64,000 nt of DNA, taken from NCBI RefSeq assembly GCF_002494345.1, contig NZ_NXNI01000001.1, positions 124,001 to 188,000 of the forward strand. The letters run 5' to 3'. Made by a program: the position numbers and the translations under genes. The notes beneath the pieces were generated by a model, which was not told where the DNA came from, made no database searches, and was given only the letters and a program-made list of their open reading frames with translations. The stretch is from Natrinema ejinorense. GTDB lineage: Archaea > Halobacteriota > Halobacteria > Halobacteriales > Natrialbaceae. This document shows, piece after piece, positions 1 to 8,916 of the stretch (position 1 is the stretch's first letter; every line of letters starts with the position of its first letter).

Positions 1-113
1 AACGAGGTCGCGATCAGGGTGGCGAGCGCCGTGCTGATCGAGACGGTCGCGAGATCGAACGGGTATCGGCGAACGAACCCGAATCGCGTCCAGCGACTCG
101 TTCCATGGCTCAT
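1..113 (-). CDS. Membrane protein N-terminus, cut by window start
   Basis: Only the first 37 residues are in the window. They start at an ATG at 113 and read MSHGTSRW then RRYPFDLATVSISTALATL, a basic stretch followed by the start of a hydrophobic segment. This resembles the N-terminus of haloarchaeal DUF1616-type membrane proteins, which often lie next to a PadR regulator; here a PadR gene lies about 300 bp upstream on the same strand. Family assignment is inference from a short stretch, but the reading frame is clear. Confidence 0.5.
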   Translation of the reverse strand, partial: MSHGTSRWTRFGFVRRYPFDLATVSISTALATLIATS

Positions 114-407
114 CGACGAGACACCGGCGTTCGCTGTTGGGCGTTCGGTCTCCGTACGGACGATACGAGTACCATTCTCGTTTGATCGGTTCCCTCCTCC
201 GTGCTTTGTTATGCCCGTGTTACCGTCACGAACCGAGCGTTCTCTCGGCTCACACCGGGACAGCGCGGATGCTATCGGACCGAGGGCTCTCCGTTACACG
301 CCGATCGACCGACCGTCATCTACTCGAGGACGTACCACGCTCCGTGGACGCGGTCGGCCGCTGCCAACCGACCGGCTCGGCGATGTCATCTCTGGGCGCT
401 CGAACGT

Positions 408-683
408 CTAGAAGTCGACGTACTGGGACTCCCACTCTCGGCGTTCTTCGATCCGCTCGCGACCGGCATCGGTGATCGCGTAGTAGTTCGTTCGCCTGTC
501 GAGTTGCCCCTTTTCGACCAGCTCCTTGTTGACGAGCGTATCCAGGTTCGGATACAACCGCCCGTGATTGATCTCCGAACTGTAGTACTTCTCGACTTCG
601 TCTTTGACGGTCTGTCCCGACGGTCGGTCTGCACCCGTGATCACGTACAACAGATCACGCTGGAAGCCGGTCAGATCGTGCAT
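408..683 (-). CDS. PadR family transcriptional regulator
   Basis: A 91-residue winged-helix repressor or activator. It begins MHDLTGFQRDLLYVI and continues through the PadR core (GQTVKDEVEKYY, then HGRLYPNLDTLVNKELVEKG as recognition helix and wing), ending in the typical RTNYYAITDAGRERIEER segment. Length and motif order match stand-alone haloarchaeal PadR proteins, which bind DNA as dimers. It is transcribed towards the membrane-protein gene at the window start and may control it. The effector is unknown. The ATG at 683 is the only plausible start. Confidence 0.85.
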   Translation of the reverse strand: MHDLTGFQRDLLYVITGADRPSGQTVKDEVEKYYSSEINHGRLYPNLDTLVNKELVEKGQLDRRTNYYAITDAGRERIEERREWESQYVDF

Positions 684-915
684 TGTTCAATCACACGGAC
701 CGTTCTACTGAGTAGATGTTTGTTATCCGTCTCATACAGGACCGATCCGCTCGGTTTAGATCGTCTTACTCGCGCGAAATAGATCGTTCTCCTGAAAGTC
801 ACGCGGTTTCGGGACGGTGTCGTCGACTCCGTCACGCCAGCTTACACCCGGTCGAGACCGGGTCGGGTTCCGTCTCGATCGGCTGAGTAACTGGATTTCG
901 GTCCGTTCGAAGGGA

Positions 916-1248
916 TCACTCTTCGGTATCCGAAACCACGACGTCGATCCCGTCCGCATCGATCCGAACGCGGAGAATATCGACGGTCGCTTCGTAGGCA
1001 GTCGTATGCGAACCGTCGTCGTCGAACCGCACACATTCCGCGATGAGATCGCTCTCGAGAAGGTTATTGATTCGTCGATAGACGGTCGCCGACGAGCTAT
1101 CCGTTCGCTCGGTCAGTTCCTTTGCCGTCTTCGGGCCCTCGCTCGTTGCGACGAGGATCGTCCGCGCGCAGTCGTCCCCGAGGACGTCGAGCTGGGCTGC
1201 TGGATTGGTAGTCGATTCCGATCGTGTGTTACTCGCTTGTGTTGACAT
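916..1248 (-). CDS. Winged helix-turn-helix (ArsR-like) regulator
   Basis: A 110-residue protein starting MSTQASNTRS at the ATG at 1248; a longer in-frame extension to 1278 has no clear ribosome site. The core ARTILVATSEGPKTAKEL followed by SSSATVYRRINNLLESDLI is an ArsR/MarR-like winged helix. The C-terminal strands (TAYEATVDILRVRIDADGI) look like the small sensor sheet common in haloarchaeal helix-turn-helix proteins. It is probably a DNA-binding regulator of unknown target; it does not form an operon with PadR, being separated by about 230 bp. Confidence 0.75.
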   Translation of the reverse strand: MSTQASNTRSESTTNPAAQLDVLGDDCARTILVATSEGPKTAKELTERTDSSSATVYRRINNLLESDLIAECVRFDDDGSHTTAYEATVDILRVRIDADGIDVVVSDTEE

Positions 1249-1746
1249 AGTTATTCGGCTCGAGTGGATGGGCTCCATTCGCTCTCCATGAGAGGGGACG
1301 ATTCGAGCGGGTCAGCAGGTTGGCCACCACCATCGTGGTTTCCACCAGTACGTTCCGGCACGAAAATCGGTAAGCGATAGTGGTATTTTATAACGATGTA
1401 CCTTATCTGCGGCCGGTAGATCGTTCCGAGACGTAAGATCGTATTTCGAACCGGAAACTACGTATTTCGGCCGGTGGACGGTCCGATCAAGTCGCTGTTT
1501 GCGCTGGGAATACGATCCAAGACGACTGAACTCGGGTTGAGTCCAGCCGACAATTCGATTTTCACTTCTGCGGTTCTACCCACTCTGAGGCCCGTTAGCG
1601 GCTGGAAAGGGGTTGTTTCCAGGTTCCCAGACCCTCCCCCCTAGTGAACGGTCGACATCCTTTATTCACGTTTGCTCCCCTCGATACGATGATGCTCGGA
1701 CGGGTATCGCGCCGAAACCGGGATATCCGACCGAGTACCTAGACCC
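1249..1746. other. Non-coding stretch with promoter-like sequence and hairpin
   Basis: No convincing gene. It holds an AT-rich run near 1383 to 1395 (GGTATTTTATAACG), a 7-bp perfect hairpin CTGGAAA/TTTCCAG at 1602 to 1622, and a TATA-like CTTTATTC near 1660 that could serve the zinc-finger gene starting at 1747. Confidence 0.4.
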
Positions 1747-1938
1747 ATGAACGCCACACAACACGACTGGAATCCCATGGAATCGTCGACAGCCGGCGCT
1801 CGATGTCGAAACTGCGGGACACACGTAACACAGCAGTTCGCTCGTGTCTTCGGTGATAACGGCGATGTCGTCCACGGCTGTCCCTCCTGTACGACCTATC
1901 GGGAGATGCAATCCGGTGGGCACCTCCCCGGTGACTAA
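1747..1938 (+). CDS. Small zinc-finger protein, DUF7563-like
   Basis: A 63-residue protein with two paired cysteine motifs, CRNCG and CPSC, spaced about 22 residues apart, flanking FARVFGDNGDVVHG and followed by TYREMQSGG. This pattern matches the haloarchaeal small zinc-ribbon family annotated as DUF7563. Such proteins probably bind one zinc ion through four cysteines and may contact nucleic acid or protein; no function is established. The ATG at 1747 gives the full frame, and an internal ATG at 1777 is the alternative start. Confidence 0.75.
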   Translation: MNATQHDWNPMESSTAGARCRNCGTHVTQQFARVFGDNGDVVHGCPSCTTYREMQSGGHLPGD

Positions 1939-2356
1939 CTCCCGCCGTCGCACGGTTCGTTTTCCGGTATCCGGCTTGGATCACACGAATACTGACGGCT
2001 TTCTCTTCGTCCCGACGCACACCGAACGGCCGACGAACCCTCGGTGACTGGTCGCCGACGGTATGCCGACCGCAGGGTATCGCTCGTCCGACAGGGGCCA
2101 CCCTCGACGGTGTCGATTCCGTCATCGAGTCGCTGTGGCGACACGACCCGCTGCGATCAGCAGTCCCCTCAACACTGAGTCGCGTTGACGAGTGTACCAC
2201 ATCCCTACGGAGACTGCTGAACGACAGGTTCCCCCGGTTCGAACCAGGGGAGCGTGTAATCTGCAAAAGTTAAAGTTAGTGGTGAGTGAAGTGGGGCGTA
2301 TATGGTCACTGGCGGTGGATTGCCACTCGAGAACTCTCGCCACTTCTCTCTGATCG
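1939..2356. other. Non-coding stretch upstream of DUF7344 gene
   Basis: No gene seen. The 3' part (about 2265 to 2310) is AT-richer, with AAAAGTTAAAGTTAG and GTATATGG, and probably holds the promoter of the gene at 2357. A T-arm-like GGTTCGAACC near 2235 is not part of a foldable tRNA. Confidence 0.35.
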
Positions 2357-2860
2357 ATGTCAGTTCAAACGGACCGAACTGAGCAACTCGCAGAGAGCGA
2401 GGTGTTTCATATCCTCGGCAACGATAGACGACGGGCCATCGTCCAACTGCTCGCCGAGGAGGGCGGACAGATCGATGTCTCCGATGTCGCAACCGAGATC
2501 GCCGCTACCGAATCCGAGACGACGCCAGTCCCGAACAACCTTTACAAGAGCGTCTACGTCTCTCTCCAACAGACGCACCTCCCCCAGCTCGAGGAGGACG
2601 CCGTTATCGAGTACGATTCGGACGCAAAGACGATTCAGGCCGGCCGTCACTTCGACGAGATCCTCCAGTACGTCAACGGCCACGCCACCGAGCACTCGCG
2701 GGTTCTGTGGCTCCACTTCGGGCTCTGTATCCTCGCTCTCGCCCTCATCGCGGCCGCCGGACTCGACCTGCCGGTCGTCTCGCGTATCGATCCGGTGCTC
2801 TCGAGTGTCCTCATCGTCCTCGCCGTCGCTGCGAGCAGTCTCTATCGACTGCTGGGCTGA
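2357..2860 (+). CDS. DUF7344 family protein: winged helix with two membrane segments
   Basis: A 167-residue protein. Residues 10 to 95 form a winged-helix module (EVFHILGNDRRRAIVQLLAE at the start, then NNLYKSVYVSLQQTHLPQLE), which is the haloarchaeal DUF7344 signature. Two hydrophobic helices follow, at about 119 to 137 (LWLHFGLCILALALIAAAG) and 145 to 163 (VLSSVLIVLAVAASSLYRL). The layout suggests a membrane-tethered DNA-binding regulator that may sense an envelope signal, which is inference. It is monocistronic and convergent with the surface-protein gene downstream. Confidence 0.8.
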   Translation: MSVQTDRTEQLAESEVFHILGNDRRRAIVQLLAEEGGQIDVSDVATEIAATESETTPVPNNLYKSVYVSLQQTHLPQLEEDAVIEYDSDAKTIQAGRHFDEILQYVNGHATEHSRVLWLHFGLCILALALIAAAGLDLPVVSRIDPVLSSVLIVLAVAASSLYRLLG

Positions 2861-2976
2861 CACTGGAGATCGGTACTCCCCGCGGCGGACTCGAGACTAA
2901 CGCCTCTCCCGGTCTCTAACGAACGTACTCGTTCCGACAGCGAAAAGACGCGCTGGCCGTTGGGTTGCCTCCTCGC

Positions 2977-4866
2977 TCAGGCCAGAACGAGTCCGATCGC
3001 CAGACCGGAGTCGTCGGCCGTATCGTTCTCGTCGGTTTCCTCGAGACCGTCGTCGGTCTCGTTCGTGTCGTCCTCGTCGGTTTCGTTGTCGTCGAACGGT
3101 TCTTCGTCGAGGTCGTCCTCGCCGAGGTCGTCCTCGTCGGTGTCTTCGGTGAGTTCGAGGAACGCGACCTCACCGGTCTGGTCGGTCAACACCATGTGGA
3201 CGTAGTCGCCGGCCGGGATACCGGTCGTATCGACCTCGAACTCGACGTCCGTGCTCTCGTCTCCCTCGAGCGTGAGGTTCTGTTCGGCGACCAGATCACC
3301 CTCGAGACGGAACTGAACGCTCTCAGTTCGTTCCTCGTCGGCGGGGTTCGTGATCGTCGCCGTCACGGTGATCGTCTCACCGACCGTTGCGCTCTCGGGT
3401 GCCGAGAGGTTGCTGACATTGAACGGCTCGGCAGTTACTACTCCGTCTTCGTCGAGCTCGTCTTCGTCAGTTTCGTTGTCGTCGATCGGTTCTTCGTCGA
3501 GGTCGTCCTCGTCGGTTTCGTTGTCGTCGATCGGCACTTCGTCGAGGTCGTCCTCGTCGGTTTCGTTGTCGTCGATCGGCACTTCGTCGAGGTCGTCCTC
3601 GTCGGTTTCGTTGTCGTCGATCGGTTCTTCGTCGAGGTCGTCCTCGTCGGTTTCGTTGTCGTCGATCGGCACTTCGTCGAGGTCGTCCTCGTCGGTTTCG
3701 TTGTCGTCGATCGGTTCTTCGTCGAGGTCGTCCTCGTCGGTTTCGTTGTCGTCGATCGGTTCTTCGTCGAATTCGTCCTCGTCGGTTTCGTTGTCGTCGA
3801 TCGGCACTTCGTCGAGGTCGTCCTCGTCAGTGACGTTGTCGATCTCATCGGGGAGCTCGTCAGCGTCGATATCCTCGCCAACGACGAGAACGTAAACGGT
3901 CGTGTTCTCGAGGTTCACGTCTTCGACGGAGAGCTCCTCGACGGTGACGAAGATCGGCTGCTCGTCACCATCGATCGGCAGCTCGTCCATGGGTTCTTCA
4001 TCCATGGGCTCCTCGTCGAGTTCGTCCTCGTCGGTTTCGTTGTCGTCAAACGGTTCTTCGTCGAGGTCGTCCTCGTCAGTTTCGTTGTCGTCGAACGGCT
4101 CTTCGTCGAGTTCGTCCTCGTCAGTTTCGTTGTCGTCAAACGGCTCTTCGTCGAATTCGTCCTCGTCAGTTTCGTTGTCGTCGAACGGCTCTTCGTCGAG
4201 TTCGTCCTCGTCGGTTTCGTCATCGTCGGCCGGCTCTTCGTCGTCGACTCCATCGATGGTGACCAGTGCATCGTCAGTCACCGGTTCTTCACTATCGGCG
4301 AGCGTGAACGGCGTATCCGCCATCCCTTCGCTCTCGACGAAGTCGTATTCCTGGTTGGCGTTCGTGTCGCGATGTGGCATCGCGATCAGGGTGTCCTCAT
4401 CCTCGAGCGACTCGTCGAGCGTGATCTCGACGTTCTCGTAGGTGCCGGCTTCGAGATACTCCGAGGTCCCGATGACGCTCTCGAGGACGTTTCCTTCGAG
4501 AAGACTGCTATCGTGAATCGTCACGAAGCCCGGACTCGCCAGCGAGACGTTCTCGACGACGACCGTATCGTCCTCGATCGTCTGGTCGTTAAACGTCACG
4601 TACGCGCCTTGTGAGCCATCCGACTCGTTTTCGGAGTCGGCGTCGGGCTCCAGTTCAGCGTCCGTGTCGTCCGCCGTTTCAGCTACCTCCTGTTCGTCTG
4701 CCGTTTCCTCTGTCGATTCGTTGTCCGCGGTGTCGTACTCGTCCTCGCTGACGTCGTTGCTCTGATCGATGGCGTCACCGGATGTCGCGGCTACCACCAT
4801 CGCCCCGCTCGAGCAAACGAGCATCAGCGCGGTAAGAACGACGAGTAACTGGTTGCGTGCGTTCAT
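2977..4866 (-). CDS. Secreted acidic DUF7282 surface protein with tandem repeats
   Basis: A 629-residue protein from the ATG at 4866 (MNARNQLLVVLTALML). It has a Sec-type signal peptide of about 28 residues and an acidic linker, then a DUF7282 domain (YVTFNDQTIEDDTVVVENVSL, HDSSLLEG, ESVIGTSEYLEAGTYENV, LIAMPHRDTNAN). Two blocks of a 15-residue repeat follow (consensus DDNETDEDDLDEEPI), separated by a second partial DUF7282-like piece. A CARDB-like beta domain (PESATVGETITVTATI) and another acidic stretch come last. It ends at SGLAIGLVLA, which looks like the first half of a C-terminal anchor: the usual 20-residue helix and arginine tail are absent. The protein is probably exported; the role is unknown. 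Confidence 0.8.
   Translation of the reverse strand: MNARNQLLVVLTALMLVCSSGAMVVAATSGDAIDQSNDVSEDEYDTADNESTEETADEQEVAETADDTDAELEPDADSENESDGSQGAYVTFNDQTIEDDTVVVENVSLASPGFVTIHDSSLLEGNVLESVIGTSEYLEAGTYENVEITLDESLEDEDTLIAMPHRDTNANQEYDFVESEGMADTPFTLADSEEPVTDDALVTIDGVDDEEPADDDETDEDELDEEPFDDNETDEDEFDEEPFDDNETDEDELDEEPFDDNETDEDDLDEEPFDDNETDEDELDEEPMDEEPMDELPIDGDEQPIFVTVEELSVEDVNLENTTVYVLVVGEDIDADELPDEIDNVTDEDDLDEVPIDDNETDEDEFDEEPIDDNETDEDDLDEEPIDDNETDEDDLDEVPIDDNETDEDDLDEEPIDDNETDEDDLDEVPIDDNETDEDDLDEVPIDDNETDEDDLDEEPIDDNETDEDELDEDGVVTAEPFNVSNLSAPESATVGETITVTATITNPADEERTESVQFRLEGDLVAEQNLTLEGDESTDVEFEVDTTGIPAGDYVHMVLTDQTGEVAFLELTEDTDEDDLGEDDLDEEPFDDNETDEDDTNETDDGLEETDENDTADDSGLAIGLVLA
3446..3840. repeat. 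45-bp tandem repeat array, about eight units
   Basis: In-frame units start at 3481, 3526, 3571, 3616, 3661, 3706, 3751 and 3796, exactly 45 bp apart, each encoding 15 acidic residues of the surface protein. Units differ mainly in two codons (EPI or VPI; DDL or DEF). Near-identity at DNA level indicates recent expansion by slippage or recombination. Confidence 0.9.
4015..4240. repeat. Second 45-bp tandem repeat array, about five units
   Basis: Five related 45-bp units encode DDNETDEDELDEEPF-type repeats in the same surface protein. They are more diverged from each other than the 3446 array and carry a Phe in place of Ile at the end of each unit. Confidence 0.85.
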
Positions 4867-5278
4867 AGTTGCCCGTGTGGGCATCATCTCTGACGTGAGT
4901 AGCGCGGATAAACCGGGAGAACCATTACGTTGAGAAATCGAATACTACGATCCTGCGGTGACCTATTCAGTGGCAGCTTCGACCACGGAAACCAACGATT
5001 GTTGACATCATCGGGCGGTCGCCGACGCCACCGGTCGCTCGATGATCGAGCGTGAACGTTGGCCCCGCTCTCGCGTCTCTGAGCGATCGACCGTCGTTCG
5101 GTGCCGCTCACGCATCGGCTGTAGGATCGAACTACTCACAGGACCGGGCTGGGCATCCCCAGCCAGCTTCGACCATGGGATATCGACGCGGGACGCCAGT
5201 CCCTTCCGACGCGTCGGCTGCAGGCCGAACTCGAGACCCCCAGCCGGATTCGACTCCAGTACAGTTCTGGGACGTTCG
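4867..5278. other. Non-coding stretch, nothing recognised
   Basis: This lies upstream of the surface-protein gene and downstream of the regulator gene at 5279. No open frame here has a recognisable domain or haloarchaeal codon pattern. The promoter of the surface-protein gene should lie in the first 100 bases. Confidence 0.4.
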
Positions 5279-5779
5279 CTAGTCGTCGTTTGCCTGTTCG
5301 GGCGATTTCGAAGCCGTCGGTTCGTACCCCGGGAGACAGACCAGGTTCTCCCGCCCGAGCCGAAGTTTCGTGATCTGGTCGTCCTCCTCGAGGTCGGCGA
5401 GCAGCCGACTGACCTTCGCTTTCGACCAGTCGACGGAATCGACGATATTCGATTGCTTCATCCGGCCACCGTTCTCGCTGAGGAGTTGCCGAATGCGCTC
5501 CCGATCGGTCACGAACTCCTCGCGGGGGTGGTCGCTCTGGTTCGCGAACGAGGGCGGTTCCTCGTATCGATTCCGAGCGACGAGTATCCCGCCGAGTACC
5601 GCGAGGGCGATCATCCCGGCGAGAGCCGCGACGTGAGCGCTTCCCTCACCCTGAAGCGGCCGCACGGCCTCCGAGCCGAACCCGAGCCGGGAACTCGCCG
5701 TAACCGCGGATGCGACCACACCGTCGGTCGACGATTCGAGCGCCTCGGTCGGAGTGAAACCCCAGCATCCGATGCTCAT
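5279..5779 (-). CDS. Membrane-anchored winged helix-turn-helix regulator
   Basis: A 166-residue protein. A single hydrophobic helix at about 46 to 66 (AHVAALAGMIALAVLGGILVA) is followed by a basic/acidic linker. A winged helix at about 90 to 150 then reads RIRQLLSENGGRMKQSNIVD, WSKAKVSRLLADLEEDDQI, TKLRLGRENLVCLPGYE. The C-terminal domain matches the MarR/DUF7343-like winged helix found at the end of many haloarchaeal membrane proteins. It is probably a membrane-tethered transcription regulator. A good TATA box lies about 65 bases upstream of the ATG. Confidence 0.8.
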   Translation of the reverse strand: MSIGCWGFTPTEALESSTDGVVASAVTASSRLGFGSEAVRPLQGEGSAHVAALAGMIALAVLGGILVARNRYEEPPSFANQSDHPREEFVTDRERIRQLLSENGGRMKQSNIVDSVDWSKAKVSRLLADLEEDDQITKLRLGRENLVCLPGYEPTASKSPEQANDD

Positions 5780-5841
5780 GGCTGTGGAGCGGTCGTATAC
5801 GCGTGGTTCATGTCCTGTACCCTCGTGAGCGCTCTACAAAT

Positions 5842-5854
5842 CGTTTTTTATACC
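5842..5854 (-). promoter_or_regulatory. TATA box of the regulator gene at 5279
   Basis: On the minus strand the sequence reads GGTATAAAAAACG, a strong archaeal TATA element, about 65 bases upstream of the start codon. This predicts a leader of roughly 40 bases. Confidence 0.55.
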
Positions 5855-6166
5855 TCATGTTCTGTTACTCTCCAGACAGTATCTCACGCCAATCCGGCAT
5901 TCCGTTTCACCGACCGATTTTCGGCGAAATGTCCGCATACAGGAGACGCTGACCGGGGACCGGACCGCGACTCCGGCGTGTGGTCACTCGCGGCGAAACA
6001 CGTGCCGGACATGGTACCGATACTCTTTGCTCGAGGAATCGAATAAACTCGAACGGACGTTCGGAACGGCTAGCGCGGATTTGCCCCGGATTTAGCCAGT
6101 AAAAATACGTTGGTGTTACTCTCTCCCGATCGAACACGACGGCGGACGACAACGCCTTCTACGTCA
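5855..6166. other. Non-coding stretch between regulator and epimerase genes
   Basis: No gene seen. It contains only short frames without recognisable domains, and it covers the region just beyond the 3' end of the epimerase gene. Confidence 0.4.
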
Positions 6167-7150
6167 TTATCCGAACCGCTCTTCGGGTTCCTCGATCCCA
6201 CCACCGACGGTTTCGTCAGTCGATCTCTCCTGCCGATCATCGACCAGCGACCGAATCCCCGACTCGAGACCGACGCGAGCGGTGAACCCGAGGTCGCGCG
6301 TCGCCTTCGACGTGTCCGCACCGCTGTGTCTGATGTCACCGGCACGGGGTTCGCGATGGACGATCGGCGACGACGAGCCGGTCGCCGAACGAATCGTCTC
6401 GGCGAGGGTCAGAACCGACGTTCGCTGGCCCGTGCCGATGTTGTACGCCTCGCCGACCGCATCGGTCGCCGCCGCACGCATGTTCGCCCGGACCACGTCG
6501 CTGACGTGGACGAAATCCCGGCTCTGCTGGCCGTCCCCCTCGACGGTGATCGGGTCGCCCGCCCGTGCCTGCTCGAGGAACGTCGAGATGACGCCACTGT
6601 AGGGTCCTTGCTGGCGCGGACCGTAGACGTTGAAGTATCGCAGTGTGACGGTGGGGAGCCCGTACAGGTCCTCGTAGAGGCGGGCGTACTGGTCGGTCGC
6701 GAGTTTCTGGACGCCGTAGGGTGTGGTCGGGTTCGTCGGTGCCGTTTCGGTGAGCGGGAGCTCCTCGGGGTGGCCGTACACGGCTGCGCTCGAGGCGACG
6801 ACGACCCGCGCGTCCTCCTGGCGGGCCTGCTCGAGGAGCAGCAGGCTCGCCTCGAGGTTCGTGCGATTGCTCTGTCGGGGTTCGTCGACGCTTCGCGAGA
6901 CGCTGACGACGGCGGCGTGGTGGAAGACGACGTCGACCCCGCGGGCCGCCCGCTGGAGAGCGATGGGGTCTCGAACGTCGCCGTCGATCACTGTCACGTC
7001 GTCGGGGAGATGGGTTCGGTCACCGGTCGTGAAGCTATCGAGCACCCGGACCTCGTTTTGGGGAACGAGGGCGTCGACGAGGTGGCTGCCGATAAACCCC
7101 GCACCGCCGGTCACGAGCACCGTCTCGTCGCGAATCGGAGGGGAATCCAT
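6167..7150 (-). CDS. NAD-dependent epimerase/dehydratase (GalE-like)
   Basis: A 327-residue extended short-chain dehydrogenase acting on a nucleotide sugar. It has the Rossmann motif TGGAGFIGSHL at about 14 to 24, the catalytic serine segment VVASSAAVYGHPEE, and the Tyr-Lys pair in YGVQK. The family signatures LRYFNVYGPRQ and SRDFVHVSDVV follow. Length and motifs fit UDP-glucose/UDP-GlcNAc 4-epimerases or related dehydratases, and the exact substrate cannot be read from sequence. It is a single gene next to MoeA and probably supplies sugars for glycoproteins or exopolysaccharide. Confidence 0.85.
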   Translation of the reverse strand: MDSPPIRDETVLVTGGAGFIGSHLVDALVPQNEVRVLDSFTTGDRTHLPDDVTVIDGDVRDPIALQRAARGVDVVFHHAAVVSVSRSVDEPRQSNRTNLEASLLLLEQARQEDARVVVASSAAVYGHPEELPLTETAPTNPTTPYGVQKLATDQYARLYEDLYGLPTVTLRYFNVYGPRQQGPYSGVISTFLEQARAGDPITVEGDGQQSRDFVHVSDVVRANMRAAATDAVGEAYNIGTGQRTSVLTLAETIRSATGSSSPIVHREPRAGDIRHSGADTSKATRDLGFTARVGLESGIRSLVDDRQERSTDETVGGGIEEPEERFG

Positions 7151-7318
7151 CTCCCGTCTCGACGGTGTCCCCGCTGTTTAGTATCGCACACCTACCGCGT
7201 CTCGTCGGCCGCGGGCTTCCCGTAATGCAGTGCTTACGGCTCCAGCGTCGACCGGTCCGGTCGACCGCACCCGGCACCCGGACGCCACGATCGGTCGGCC
7301 GCCACTGACCCAGCGGCG

Positions 7319-8644
7319 CTACGGCGCGTATTCCCAGTTCTCGACGGGAACCGTTTCGCCCGCCGGAATCCCCTCGCGGTCGTCGTCGACGACCACCCAA
7401 CCGTCCGCCAGCGCGACGCTCGAGAGCACGCCCGAGCCGCTCGCACGCGTCGGGATCGCCGTGTACGCCGGTTCGTCGGCCCCGTTTCCCTCCCGATCGC
7501 CATCGCGTGGCTCGAGTTGGACCCGCGCGAACGTCCGGGTCCCCGGTTCGCTCGGGAGTTTGCGGTCGAGGCGGGCCCGCGTCATCGGGTGAGGATCGGG
7601 CGTCGTTCCCTCGAGCCAGCGCAGGACCGGCCGGAGGAACTGGACGGCGTTGACGATACAGGCGACGGGGTAGCCCGGCAGCGCGAGCACGGGCGTGTCC
7701 TCGACGAGTCCGAGACAGACGGGATGACCGGGCTTGAGGCCGACGCCGTGGACGAGCACCTCGCCGAGGTCGTCGATCACTTCCGGCAGCAGGTCGCGTT
7801 CGCCGACCGAGGACCCGCCGGTGGTGACGATCACGTCCTTCGTCAGATCCCGCTGAATCGCCACGCGCAGCGACTCGGGATCGTCGGTGACCACGTCGCG
7901 GTAGGTCACGCGAGCGCCCCACCGCTGGGCCAGCCGCGAGACCGTCAGCCCGTTCGTCTCGATCACCTCGCCGGGACCGGGATCTCCCGCGACGAGTTCC
8001 TCGCCGGTCGGGACGACGCCGACGGTCGGCTGCTGGGTAACGGCGACGCGGCCGTAGCCCGCCGACCGCAGCAAGCCGAGGTCCGACGGCCGGAGCCGGT
8101 GGCCCGCCTCGTAGAGCGCCTGCCCCTCCTCGACGTCCTCGCCGACGGGCGCGACGTTTTCCCCCTCCGCGATGGCGTCCTGGACCTCGAGTTCGCCCGC
8201 CGACTCGAGTTCGGTCACCCGTTCGATCATGACGACGGCGTCGGCCCCCGCCGGGAGCGCGCTGCCGGTGTGGACCCGCGCGGCCGTCCCGGGTGCGATA
8301 CTGTCGGCGGTCGCGTGCTCGTCGCTGCCGGCAGTGTCGGCGGCGGGCTCGGCGATCCGCAACACTTCGGGCGACCGATCGCTGGCCCCGAACGTGTCCG
8401 CGGCCCGGACGGCGTAGCCGTCCATCGCCGCCCGCTGGTAGTGGGGGACGTCTCGAGCCGACGTGACCGGTGCGGCGAGGACGCGGCCGTCCGCACGGTC
8501 GACGTCGACGGTTTCGGTCCCGCAAGGGATGTCCGCGTCCGCTGCGTCCCCCGTCACTGCCTCCCTCAGAACGTGACGCGCCTCGTCGACCGGCGTCCGC
8601 ACCTTGAACCCGGCCTCCGTGCGCTCGCGGTCGGCTCCTTCCAT
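7319..8644 (-). CDS. moeA: Molybdopterin molybdenumtransferase MoeA
   Basis: A 441-residue protein from the ATG at 8644 (MEGADRERTEAG); an in-frame extension to 8671 starts at a weaker codon. MoeA inserts molybdate into adenylylated molybdopterin. Visible motifs are MDGYAVRAAD, the hallmark TGGSSVGERD loop of the central MogA-like domain, GVGLKPGHPV and LPGYPVACIVNAV. A C-terminal beta domain ends at VENWEYAP. A cytoplasmic cofactor enzyme for molybdoenzymes. No other Mo-cofactor gene is adjacent. Confidence 0.9.
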   Translation of the reverse strand: MEGADRERTEAGFKVRTPVDEARHVLREAVTGDAADADIPCGTETVDVDRADGRVLAAPVTSARDVPHYQRAAMDGYAVRAADTFGASDRSPEVLRIAEPAADTAGSDEHATADSIAPGTAARVHTGSALPAGADAVVMIERVTELESAGELEVQDAIAEGENVAPVGEDVEEGQALYEAGHRLRPSDLGLLRSAGYGRVAVTQQPTVGVVPTGEELVAGDPGPGEVIETNGLTVSRLAQRWGARVTYRDVVTDDPESLRVAIQRDLTKDVIVTTGGSSVGERDLLPEVIDDLGEVLVHGVGLKPGHPVCLGLVEDTPVLALPGYPVACIVNAVQFLRPVLRWLEGTTPDPHPMTRARLDRKLPSEPGTRTFARVQLEPRDGDREGNGADEPAYTAIPTRASGSGVLSSVALADGWVVVDDDREGIPAGETVPVENWEYAP

Positions 8645-8916
8645 ACGGTGACTCGAGTCGCCGGAGGCCAAAAACGTGGGGGAACCCGTCGTCAGATCGT
8701 GCTATTCGTGGGTGGGTCGGGCTGTCAGCGACCCGCTTTCTCGTCCCGACGAACGTTCTACAGGAGGCACAGTTACCGCAGTGACCGTCGCTATTCCCGG
8801 TAACTTCAACTGTGTGGTGAACGGAGAACATGCCGTCAGCAGGTTCGCGTCGCCGTTGGCTGACGGTTGAATACACTGCTTCGATTTCGCCAACCAACGA
8901 ACGACACACCTGTTCC

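Noticed and set aside
2224-2260. T-arm-like GGTTCGAACC in a GC stem
   Set aside because: No acceptor stem, D arm or anticodon arm can be built on either strand around it, so it is not a tRNA or a usable tRNA fragment.
2965-4614. Long open frame (about 550 residues) on the plus strand
   Set aside because: It is antisense to the repeat-rich surface protein. The repeats keep all frames open, and the product is a low-complexity FVVVDRFFVEVVLV repeat with no start signal.
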